This document shows, in pieces, positions 1 to 6,294 of a DNA stretch of 18,641 nt. The translations under genes were made by a program, and so were the position numbers. Where the stretch lies: positions 1 to 18,641 of the forward strand of contig CAZOKN010000037.1 in assembly GCA_964580525.1 (NCBI GenBank). Direction: 5' to 3'. The first letter of the stretch is position 1; each line of letters opens with the position of its first letter. The DNA comes from CAZOKN01 sp964580525 (GTDB lineage Bacteria > Pseudomonadota > Alphaproteobacteria > Rickettsiales > UBA6187). The notes beneath the pieces were generated by a model. It did not search any database, was not told the DNA's origin, and saw only the letters and a program-made list of their open reading frames with translations.

Positions 1-686
1 ATATCAAACAAAATACTTCTCTTTTGCCGGCAGCGCATTTGACCTGCGTTGGAGCTACCAAGGAAGAAATAAATGCTGTAGCAAAAAGCTATCTTGATAT
101 TGGTGTAAACAGGATTGTAGCATTGCGTGGTGATGTGCCTGGTCTTGATGACGAATATAAACCTCATACCGGTGGTTATGCTTATGCTAATGATTTGGTT
201 AAAGGTTTAAAACAACTAGGTGATTTTGATATTAGTGTGGCGGCTTATCCTGAAGTGCATCCGCAAGCACCTTCCGCAGAATTTGATCTTGAGCATCTTA
301 AGAGAAAAGTTGATGCTGGGGCAAACAGAGCAATAACTCAGTTCTGTTTTGATACTGATGTTGTTTTAGATTTTATTGGTAAGGCAAAGAAACAAGGTGT
401 GAATGTTCCGATAGTTGTTGGCATTGTCACTATGAATTCATTTAAGCAATTGGTTAGCTTCAGCCAGAGATGTGGTGCGAGCGTTCCAAAATGGATATAT
501 GATATATTTGAAGGATTGGATGAAAACCCGCAGCAGCGTGATAAGGCAGCCTTTGCAGTTGCTTTGGAACAAATCAGATTATTGATGCAAGAAGGTATAA
601 ACGAATTCCATTTTTATACACTTAACCGTCCTGAAATAACGGTTGAATTATGTAAGGCGCTCGAAACTAATAAAAAGGGTAGCTAG
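1..686 (+). CDS. metF: 5,10-methylenetetrahydrofolate reductase, 3' part (5' end outside window)
   Basis: MetF reduces 5,10-methylene-THF to 5-methyl-THF with FAD and NADH, supplying the methyl group for methionine synthesis in the cytoplasm. The reading frame is open from base 3, so the gene starts upstream; the TTG at 24 is an internal Leu codon, not a start. About 227 codons are present of a family length near 290-300. Visible family motifs in order are PAAHLTC, VALRGD (the Asp corresponds to E. coli Asp120 near the flavin), DFDISVAAYPEVHP, LKRKVDAGANRAITQF (Gln corresponds to the substrate-binding Gln183) and the C-terminal FHFYTLNR. These match E. coli MetF almost word for word, so the identity is secure. 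The catalytic Glu28 region lies outside the window. The stop at 684-686 is directly followed by the CCA enzyme gene, suggesting co-transcription. Confidence 0.96.
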   Translation, partial: IKQNTSLLPAAHLTCVGATKEEINAVAKSYLDIGVNRIVALRGDVPGLDDEYKPHTGGYAYANDLVKGLKQLGDFDISVAAYPEVHPQAPSAEFDLEHLKRKVDAGANRAITQFCFDTDVVLDFIGKAKKQGVNVPIVVGIVTMNSFKQLVSFSQRCGASVPKWIYDIFEGLDENPQQRDKAAFAVALEQIRLLMQEGINEFHFYTLNRPEITVELCKALETNKKGS

Positions 687-687
687 C

Positions 688-1914
688 TTGGCGAAACCTA
701 TAATGCCAATCAAAGATTGGATGACTGAGGAAGATGTCACAAGAGTGTTTGACGCGCTTTTGGGCAAGGCTAGGTTTGTTGGTGGATGTGTACGTGATGG
801 ATTGCTTAATAAGCCGATTAAAGATATAGATATTGCGACATCACATATTCCTGAAAAAACAATAGAATTGCTCAAGGCAAAAAACATAAAGGTGGTACCA
901 ACTGGCCTAAAGCACGGAACTGTGACTGCGGTTATAGGTAATAAAAATTTCGAAATTACTACGCTGAGAAAAGATGTTGAGTGTGATGGGCGTCATGCTG
1001 AAGTGGAATTTACCGATTCCTGGGAAAAGGATGCAGCCAGACGCGATTTTACCATTAATGCTATGTCATGCACTCAGAAGGGTGAACTATATGATTATTT
1101 TGGCGGTATAGATGATTTGCAAAATCAGGTAGTGTGCTTTGTGGGTGATGCCCATGTTAGGTGTGAAGAAGATATTTTAAGAATATTGCGGTTTTTTAGA
1201 TTCAGTGCGTATTATGGTAGCGTTCCACTTGATATGAACGGTCTTTGGGCTTGTACAAAATTGGCTAATAAGATTTCCAGTTTGTCGGCTGAGAGAATTC
1301 AGGCGGAAATGCTTAAATTACTTGTTGCACCGAAAGCATCTAAGATAGTTTCAGAAATGAAAAATATCAGTGTTTTAAAGAAAGTTTTGCCTCTTGATAT
1401 TGAAATAGAAAAATTGGTTTTTGCTGAAAAACTAGAGAAAAAGATTGGTTTGGCACCAAATGCTTTTGTGCGTATTGCTATTATGGCAGAAGAGTCTGAT
1501 AGAAGAATAGAGAAACTGGGAACGTTTTGGAAATTGTCTGGTAAAGATAAGCAATATTTAAGTTCTCTAGTGCTAAATAAATTTAGATTTGCGATTGATG
1601 ATAGCGTAGATAATTTAATTCAAATTATTAGAAAAACCGGTAAGGAATTATTTGCAGATTTATTTTTTATAAAAATTGCCAAGACTGGTGGAGATATAAC
1701 TAAATTATCTAGCCTTTATAAAAAGATGGCAAAGAAACTTGATGAGATTGAAATACCTCAATTTCCTGTAACTGGAAAAGATATTATGGAGTTGGGAGTA
1801 AAGTCTGGGCCTGAAGTGGGAAAGATTCTACAGAAAGCCGAAATATGGTGGGAAGAGGGTGATTACACTTCCTCCAAATCCGAAATTCTGAAATTTATAA
1901 AAAATAAGCTATAA
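688..1914 (+). CDS. cca: CCA-adding enzyme (tRNA nucleotidyltransferase, poly(A) polymerase family)
   Basis: This class II nucleotidyltransferase adds or repairs the 3'-CCA end of tRNAs without a template. Motifs near the N-terminus are RFVGGCVRD followed by DIDIAT (the GG plus DxD metal-binding site). Then come HGTVTAV, RRDFTINAM and EDILRILRFFRF, the order of the CCA/poly(A) polymerase head and neck domains. The length of about 408 aa fits alphaproteobacterial versions that lack the C-terminal HD domain of the E. coli enzyme. Start choice: TTG at 688 has an AGGG Shine-Dalgarno at 676-679, 8 nt upstream. ATG at 703 gives a protein beginning MPIKDW but lacks an obvious ribosome site. A TTG at 643 would overlap metF by 44 nt and is less likely. 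The adjacent metF stop suggests an operon or translational coupling. Poly(A) polymerase I is the main alternative, but the size and motifs favour CCA addition. Confidence 0.92.
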   Translation: MAKPIMPIKDWMTEEDVTRVFDALLGKARFVGGCVRDGLLNKPIKDIDIATSHIPEKTIELLKAKNIKVVPTGLKHGTVTAVIGNKNFEITTLRKDVECDGRHAEVEFTDSWEKDAARRDFTINAMSCTQKGELYDYFGGIDDLQNQVVCFVGDAHVRCEEDILRILRFFRFSAYYGSVPLDMNGLWACTKLANKISSLSAERIQAEMLKLLVAPKASKIVSEMKNISVLKKVLPLDIEIEKLVFAEKLEKKIGLAPNAFVRIAIMAEESDRRIEKLGTFWKLSGKDKQYLSSLVLNKFRFAIDDSVDNLIQIIRKTGKELFADLFFIKIAKTGGDITKLSSLYKKMAKKLDEIEIPQFPVTGKDIMELGVKSGPEVGKILQKAEIWWEEGDYTSSKSEILKFIKNKL

Positions 1915-1917
1915 AAT

Positions 1918-2145
1918 TTATTTGCTAAATATTTTAGAGAAATCAGGAATTTTTGTTTTAGAACCTTTGTCTTTTGCATCGTTTACTGCTTTAAACATTT
2001 CTTCTAAAATAGCGTCTACGTGATGAATAGTTAAACGACGTTCTCTCGCCTTATTTTCTTCTACAGCCTTATAAACTGAATCAAAAATTTTCTCCAAAAT
2101 TTTATTTATTCCTTCTTCTTTTTTCTTTCCTGTACTAGAAGTCAT
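1918..2145 (-). CDS. Small charged helical protein of unknown function
   Basis: I do not recognise this 75-aa protein. It is Lys/Glu-rich, probably largely helical, has no membrane segment or signal peptide, and includes the segment RRLTIHHVDAILEEMFKAV near the middle. An ATG at 2157 would add four residues, but the ATG at 2145 is preceded on the minus strand by GAGG with a 6-nt spacer, whereas 2157 has no ribosome site; I therefore choose 2145. It lies 47 nt downstream of cheW on the same strand, so it may be the second gene of a cheW transcript. It converges with the CCA enzyme gene, the two stops being only 3 nt apart. A good ribosome site and codon use like that of its neighbours support a real gene. 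A chemotaxis role would be guilt by association only. Confidence 0.6.
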   Translation of the reverse strand: MTSSTGKKKEEGINKILEKIFDSVYKAVEENKARERRLTIHHVDAILEEMFKAVNDAKDKGSKTKIPDFSKIFSK

Positions 2146-2192
2146 TATATGCCTCATCTGATATTAATTAGAGTGTTTTAAAATATTGTAAA

Positions 2193-2711
2193 TTAAGCCT
2201 CAGCTGTTGTTGTAATTTTTTCGGTTTTCTTAATAGTTTCATCGTCAAAAATATTTTCAACATTAAGAACTTTTACCATCTTTTCATTTACGGAAATTAA
2301 ACCATCAATAAAATCTTGATCTATTTTAGACTCCACATTATTAGCAGAGCTTATTTTGTTTTGTTGAACGTTCAAAATATCAGAAACAGCATCGACCAAT
2401 ATGCCAATAAGCTTGCTACCTATAGCGGCAATTATGACTACGTTTTTTTCTGTAGGGTTTGTTTCTCCCATATGAAAACGATTTTTAAGATCAAAAATTG
2501 GAATAATTATCCCTCTAAGATCTATAACACCTTTCATGAAAGAAGGGGAGTTTGGAAGTTTTGTTGTAGCAGCCCAGCCTTTTATCTCTCTTATGGACAT
2601 AAGCTCAATTCCATACTCTTCTTTGCCAACACGAAAAGTTAAAAATTGCCTTGCAGCGTTGTCGCTATCTATTTTTAGTTTGGTGTTTCTTTTAGTTTTA
2701 TCTTCTTTCAC
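2193..2711 (-). CDS. cheW: Chemotaxis coupling protein CheW
   Basis: CheW bridges methyl-accepting chemotaxis receptors and the kinase CheA in cytoplasmic signalling arrays. The 172-aa length matches E. coli CheW (167 aa) and the protein is one CheW-like domain. The sequence QFLTFRVGKEEYGI begins the domain at about residue 22. It is followed by IREIKGW, the LPNSPSFMKGVIDLRG core, IIPIFDL, and VDAVSDIL, all typical of the double beta-barrel fold. The start is a GTG at 2711; the only upstream ribosome-like bases are a weak GGA 8 nt before it. The gene stands alone, with no CheA, CheY or receptor gene here, so the rest of the chemotaxis set is elsewhere. Presence near flagellin and fliS fits a motile cell. 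CheV is excluded because there is no receiver domain. Confidence 0.93.
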   Translation of the reverse strand: MKEDKTKRNTKLKIDSDNAARQFLTFRVGKEEYGIELMSIREIKGWAATTKLPNSPSFMKGVIDLRGIIIPIFDLKNRFHMGETNPTEKNVVIIAAIGSKLIGILVDAVSDILNVQQNKISSANNVESKIDQDFIDGLISVNEKMVKVLNVENIFDDETIKKTEKITTTAEA

Positions 2712-2746
2712 GAGAAATATCCATTTGATGTAGAGATAAAAGTTTC

Positions 2747-2793
2747 ATATCAACCTTAATATGTGGGAATGAGGGTTTTATATATCAACCTTA
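2747..2793. repeat. Two 12-bp direct repeats upstream of cheW
   Basis: The 12-mer ATATCAACCTTA occurs at 2747-2758 and again at 2782-2793, 35 bp start to start, between the divergent cheW and HU genes. The copies read TAAGGTTGATAT toward cheW and contain a TTGATA that resembles a -35 element. Their position 36 bp and more upstream of the cheW start fits a regulator-binding or promoter role. That role is inference; only the repeat itself is seen. Confidence 0.45.
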
Positions 2794-2846
2794 GATTTAA
2801 AAAGAAAGGAAAAAGTAGCGTATAGGTTTTAAATCTCGGCTTTTTT
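2793..2846 (+). other. 10-bp perfect inverted repeat followed by a T run
   Basis: AGATTTAAAA at 2793-2802 is perfectly complementary to TTTTAAATCT at 2827-2836, with a 24-nt loop, followed four bases later by six T at 2841-2846. It could be a weak intrinsic terminator, part of a small RNA, or an operator. The stem is AT-only apart from one pair, so stability is modest. Nothing on the plus strand upstream obviously needs terminating here. Confidence 0.4.
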
Positions 2847-2872
2847 CAAAAAAATATCACTTAATATTATAC

Positions 2873-2897
2873 AGTCGCTTTTTGGAGTGACTTTTTT
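2873..2897 (+). terminator. Weak terminator-like hairpin in the cheW-HU gap
   Basis: AGTCGC at 2873-2878 pairs with GTGACT at 2887-2892 (one G-U pair) around an 8-nt loop and runs into six T ending at 2897. It has the shape of a short rho-independent terminator read on the plus strand. It lies upstream of the HU promoter candidate, so it would end a transcript arising at about 2750-2870 or read-through antisense to cheW. The short stem keeps confidence low. Confidence 0.35.
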
Positions 2898-2938
2898 GCA
2901 CTTATTTTAAGAAAAAATGAAAAAAGTGAAGGTAATGC

Positions 2939-2967
2939 TTGCCATTTGCGATTTTAAGCGATAATCA
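2939..2967 (+). promoter_or_regulatory. Candidate sigma-70 promoter of the HU gene
   Basis: TTGCCA at 2939-2944 (-35) is separated by 17 bp from TAATCA at 2962-2967 (-10); an overlapping GATAAT at 2960-2965 gives a 15-bp alternative. Transcription would begin near 2974, leaving a leader of about 50 nt before the HU ATG at 3024. This is the best promoter-like match between the preceding hairpin and HU. Confidence 0.42.
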
Positions 2968-3023
2968 GGAATGAAGATATTTTTAAACCATTAGTTTAAC
3001 TATTAAAGAAAGGATATTTTTCC

Positions 3024-3299
3024 ATGAATAAAGAGCAACTTACAGCAGCTATAGCTGGCGAAACTGGCAAAACTAAGAAAGAGGCTCAAGACTTCTTAGA
3101 TGCTTATATTAAAGTTACTTCTAAAGCTCTTGCTAAGAACGATAACGTTCAATTGGCTGGTTTGGGTAATTTGTCAGTTAAAAAGCGTAAAGCTACAAAG
3201 GGTAGAAACCCTAGAACTGGTCAGGAAATAAAGATTCCTGCGAAGAATGTTGTTAAGTTTTCTCCAGCTAAAAAGCTTAAAGAAGCTATCAATAACTAG
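3024..3299 (+). CDS. hupB: HU-type DNA-binding protein
   Basis: HU is a small, abundant, dimeric histone-like protein that bends and compacts DNA in the nucleoid. The 91-aa length and full-length match to the HU/IHF family are clear. The N-terminal helical dimer region starts MNKEQLTAAIAGETG, the GLGNLSVKKRKATKGRNP segment leads into the DNA-intercalating arm, and PRTGQEIKIPAKNVVKFSPAKKLK closes the family signature. It looks like HU rather than IHF because it keeps the HU-style GRNPRTGQEI arm. The ATG at 3024 has a strong AAGAAAGGA ribosome site at 3006-3014. The gene appears monocistronic: it has its own promoter candidate and an intrinsic terminator just after it. Confidence 0.96.
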   Translation: MNKEQLTAAIAGETGKTKKEAQDFLDAYIKVTSKALAKNDNVQLAGLGNLSVKKRKATKGRNPRTGQEIKIPAKNVVKFSPAKKLKEAINN

Positions 3300-3327
3300 T
3301 AGTTGAAAAACTATTTTGGTAAATATG

Positions 3328-3358
3328 GGGTCGATACTTGTTGTATCGGCCCTTTTTT
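3328..3358 (+). terminator. Intrinsic terminator of the HU gene
   Basis: GGGTCGATAC at 3328-3337 pairs with GTATCGGCCC at 3343-3352 (10 bp, one G-U pair) around the 5-nt loop TTGTT, followed by six T at 3353-3358. It lies 28 nt after the HU stop and is a textbook rho-independent terminator that separates HU from the flagellin gene. Confidence 0.88.
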
Positions 3359-3438
3359 ATTATCTTAAATTTCATTTCTTTTATATTTTTCTACTAAAAG
3401 TAGTAACCCATTGAAATATAATATTTTTCTCTAAAAAA

Positions 3439-3561
3439 TTAACCTTCTGTTAACTGTAGATGTGATATTATTGGTACATAAAGTATGTTTTACGAATAAC
3501 ATAATTTTGGCCATGTAGACCATTATAGGGCGTGTTGGGTACGTAACCCTGGATTAGCACG
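3439..3561 (+). promoter_or_regulatory. Structured upstream region/leader of the flagellin gene
   Basis: The 217 bp between the HU terminator and flagellin hold several short inverted repeats. These are TTAAC/GTTAA at 3439-3453 and ACATA/TATGT separated by AAG (about 3475-3487). Near the start codon there is a nested hairpin, CGTG 3531-3534 with CACG 3558-3561 enclosing GGGT 3537-3540 and ACCC 3546-3549. The last ends only 15 nt before the first ATG and could affect flagellin translation or mRNA stability. I found no convincing sigma-28 or sigma-54 promoter. Function is inferred. Confidence 0.35.
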
Positions 3562-3575
3562 TACAGGTATGGAAG

Positions 3576-5837
3576 ATGGTTATGATTCAAAGTGTGATTG
3601 CTCAAGCAGTCGCTTCAAGGATGTTTCAAATCAATAATGATTTAAACTCATCTATAATAAATCTAGTAAGTGGTCATAAAGAAAATGCAGGTGTTGCTGA
3701 TTTTTCGATTGGTACCATGTTGTCAACGCAATCAAGCACTCTAAAAATAGCGACTATAAATGCTGGTCAGGGCAAGAGTTTGATGCAAACTGCAAAAAGC
3801 GCATTAGGGCAAATTATTGAATTATTAGGTGATCAAAAAGATTTAGCAATACAAGCGGCGGATAGTTCGCTAACAGATAATGAAAGAGCATCACTGAATA
3901 CGCAATTTGCGGCAATTACCACAGAAATAAACAGACTTGCTACAACCACTAAATTTAATAATAAATTATTGTTGGATGGTTCAATAAGTGGAAATGCCGG
4001 ACTAACTAGTGTTACTGGTCAGGCTACAGAAAATTATTCGCTACTATCTACTTCGGATTTTTCAATGTCTGGAACTGTTGCTGCGGGAGAACTTGTTACG
4101 AGCAGCACATTTAATACTGTAGCAACGAACAGTACAGGAAAAACTGCTGGAAGCTCAACGTTAAGCTTCGCGGTTGGTGGAGCTACAACAAATGCTGTAG
4201 TTACTTTAACAGGCGGTGCAACAATAACTTTTGGCTCTGGTCAAGCAACTGCTGCAGGTGTTGCAACAGCATTTGTTGCTGCTGCTGAAGCTTCAACGAA
4301 TAATACTGTCAGGAGATTTACATATAAAGATAATGGTGATGGCACAGTTACTGTAAAAGCAGCAGACTTAGGTACAGGAGCAGCCAATATTATTAATACT
4401 ACCGCATTTTCATTAACAAATAGAGGCGGTGGTATAACGGCTAATGCTACTACTTTTGGCGGAGATAATATAGATACTATAGGTGCTGGAACAGCAGAGA
4501 GTTTCACATCATCAGCTGGTTCTACTTTGGGAACAAATAAGAGCGTTACAACTGCAACATTAGATGCAAAGTTAGAAGGTGGGTTTAGTAATTTTGCTGC
4601 AGCACTGGATACTAGCAATACTCAAAATGAAGTTACATTTACTGTTGAGATAAACGGTACGACATATACATCTCAGGCCGTAACTTTGTTTGGTACAGGT
4701 GGGTTTAACAGCAAAGGTAATACAATAAGAAATGGTCAGGTGATAGTTTTCACAAATACAGCAGGGCCAACAGATTCAAATGGTGTGGTGACTGACAATG
4801 CTTTCAGTTTAACAGTTGGTGCAACTGATATAACAATAGCAGGTGGTACTCAGGATGCATTTGAAACTGATTTAAATAACACTGCTACAGGATTTGAAAC
4901 ACAGCTTGCAACAAATCAGATAAACCAGAGCCGTGACGTTATATTGGATGAAACAAATCCAACAGGTTCTGATTTTACAATTTCTGCTGCTACAGGAACA
5001 ACATTTGCGGGAATCAAAGGTTTTGATGCGATAGGTTCCAATACCAAAGGTGACATTTTATTCGTAGGCAGCACGTTTGGTGACGATGGGCGTCTTGGTT
5101 CGATAGGTTCATTTAGTTTTAATAGTTCTGTTAATAAAATCTCTGTAGATATAAACGGAGAAACTTATACTGCGGATATATCAGACAGTACTGCAAACAC
5201 AGGAGGTATAGTGAATGGGGCTGGAAGTTATAATTCAACTACCAAAGTTATAACAGCTGGTGCGGGAACCATTCTTGTGTTTCATAGTGCTTCTACTACA
5301 GATGGTAAGCAATTGCGAATAGATTTGAGTAATCTTACAGATAACTCAATTGATTTGGGAACAGATGCGTTATCTGAGGCTTTTACAGATGATTTAGATA
5401 CTTTGTTTGGAGTTTCTGAGAATCCTTCTCTGTCATTTCAAGTTGGTGCAAGCGGAAGTGATACAATAGGCATAACATTAGGCAGTGCTAAAACAACTGA
5501 TATATATTTAGATAATGCTGGAACATCGAAGACCTTAGATATATCAACGTTGGAAGGTGCAACTGCGGCATCTGATGTTTTAGATAACGCCATTAATAAC
5601 GTTTTGAGTCTTGTGGCAACAACTAGTGCAGGAATATCTTCTTTCACATCAGCAATTGTTGGCAATAATGTTATGACGCAAAATTTTGATGCGGCGAGCT
5701 CTGTGTTATTGGATACAGATTATGCTGAGGAATCGACTCTATATGCAGAAGCAGCGCTTAAATTAAGTTCAGGAGCAGCAGTTTTGGCGCAAGAGCAAAG
5801 AAGACTAGAAAATATTTTAAAGCTTTTACAGTTTTAA
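3576..5837 (+). CDS. fliC: Long flagellin with expanded, duplicated central domain
   Basis: Flagellin is secreted through the flagellar export channel and polymerises into the filament. The N-terminal ~135 residues (through TKFNNKLLLDG) and the last ~70 residues (DTDYAEESTLYAEAALK, VLAQEQRRLENILKLLQF) are the paired D0/D1 helices of the family. The middle ~550 residues are Thr/Ser/Gly/Ala-rich, beta-type and surface-exposed. At 753 aa it is far longer than most alphaproteobacterial flagellins (roughly 270-500 aa). The centre contains two diverged copies of a module, EVTFTVEINGTTYT at about residue 352 and NKISVDINGETYT at about residue 520. The N-terminal DDAAG-type motif is replaced by ENAGVADFSIG. 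Two starts are possible: ATG 3576, or ATG 3582, which has GGAAG 6 nt upstream and gives MIQSVIAQ. fliS follows after 28 nt, supporting the call. There is no signal peptide, as expected. Confidence 0.92.
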   Translation: MVMIQSVIAQAVASRMFQINNDLNSSIINLVSGHKENAGVADFSIGTMLSTQSSTLKIATINAGQGKSLMQTAKSALGQIIELLGDQKDLAIQAADSSLTDNERASLNTQFAAITTEINRLATTTKFNNKLLLDGSISGNAGLTSVTGQATENYSLLSTSDFSMSGTVAAGELVTSSTFNTVATNSTGKTAGSSTLSFAVGGATTNAVVTLTGGATITFGSGQATAAGVATAFVAAAEASTNNTVRRFTYKDNGDGTVTVKAADLGTGAANIINTTAFSLTNRGGGITANATTFGGDNIDTIGAGTAESFTSSAGSTLGTNKSVTTATLDAKLEGGFSNFAAALDTSNTQNEVTFTVEINGTTYTSQAVTLFGTGGFNSKGNTIRNGQVIVFTNTAGPTDSNGVVTDNAFSLTVGATDITIAGGTQDAFETDLNNTATGFETQLATNQINQSRDVILDETNPTGSDFTISAATGTTFAGIKGFDAIGSNTKGDILFVGSTFGDDGRLGSIGSFSFNSSVNKISVDINGETYTADISDSTANTGGIVNGAGSYNSTTKVITAGAGTILVFHSASTTDGKQLRIDLSNLTDNSIDLGTDALSEAFTDDLDTLFGVSENPSLSFQVGASGSDTIGITLGSAKTTDIYLDNAGTSKTLDISTLEGATAASDVLDNAINNVLSLVATTSAGISSFTSAIVGNNVMTQNFDAASSVLLDTDYAEESTLYAEAALKLSSGAAVLAQEQRRLENILKLLQF

Positions 5838-5865
5838 TATTTATTAATTTAGGAGTGCATAAACA

Positions 5866-6294
5866 ATGTACGAGAATTTTGAACAATGTAATGCTTATAA
5901 GCATGCTAATGAGACAAAGAGTCATTCGGAGCAAATTGTAATGCTATATGCAGCTTCTATAAGTTATATTAAGCAGGCGAAAGAAGCTATAACAGCGCAA
6001 GATCATGATACAAGATACTCTCTTATGAACCAGGCCTTGATGGTTATAAGAGGATTGCGGAATTGTTTGGATTTTCAAGCTAATGAGCAAGTTGCTGTGG
6101 CATTAAATAATTATTATGATGCTGTTGAGAGTCTTTTAATAAAAGCCCAATGTGAGGCTGATCATGATATATGCGACAAAATCATTGATAACCTGATGGT
6201 TATAAAAAAGGCCTGGGAAAACATTACTATATCATCTTCTTCATCTGCAGAAGATGATCAGGAAGATTATAAGCCGCAAAATATGCTTATTTAG
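5866..6294 (+). CDS. fliS: Flagellin export chaperone FliS
   Basis: FliS binds the C-terminal helix of unpolymerised flagellin in the cytoplasm, preventing premature assembly and assisting export. The 142-aa protein matches the helical-bundle FliS pattern. A Tyr/His-rich N-terminus is followed by EQIVMLYAASISYIKQAKEAI, then MNQALMVIRGLRNCLDFQ, LNNYYDAVESLLIKAQ and a C-terminal helix ending VIKKAWENI. An acidic/serine tail (SSSSSAEDDQEDY) extends beyond the usual family end. The ATG at 5866 has a strong AGGAGT ribosome site at 5851-5856. Its position 28 nt after flagellin supports a flagellin-fliS transcript. The last 8 nt overlap the convergent decarboxylase gene, so there is no room for a conventional terminator between them. 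Confidence 0.9.
   Translation: MYENFEQCNAYKHANETKSHSEQIVMLYAASISYIKQAKEAITAQDHDTRYSLMNQALMVIRGLRNCLDFQANEQVAVALNNYYDAVESLLIKAQCEADHDICDKIIDNLMVIKKAWENITISSSSSAEDDQEDYKPQNMLI

Noticed and set aside
643..687. Frameshift joining metF and the CCA enzyme
   Set aside because: metF ends with a normal C-terminus for the family, and the CCA gene has its own start with an AGGG ribosome site; they are separate adjacent genes.
1924..1942. AT-rich palindrome near the CCA enzyme stop as a terminator
   Set aside because: The stem is almost all A-T, lies within the small convergent gene, and has no following T run.
3470..3520. Sigma-28 or sigma-54 promoter for flagellin (TAAAGTAT near 3479, TTGG near 3471 and 3507)
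   Set aside because: The partner elements are missing at the required spacing: no GCCGATAA-like -10 after TAAAGTAT, and no GC 10 bases after either GG.
4241..4618. Minus-strand open frame inside flagellin (125 aa)
   Set aside because: Its hydrophobic Val/Ala/Pro-rich composition is the expected complement of the Thr/Ala-rich flagellin sequence.
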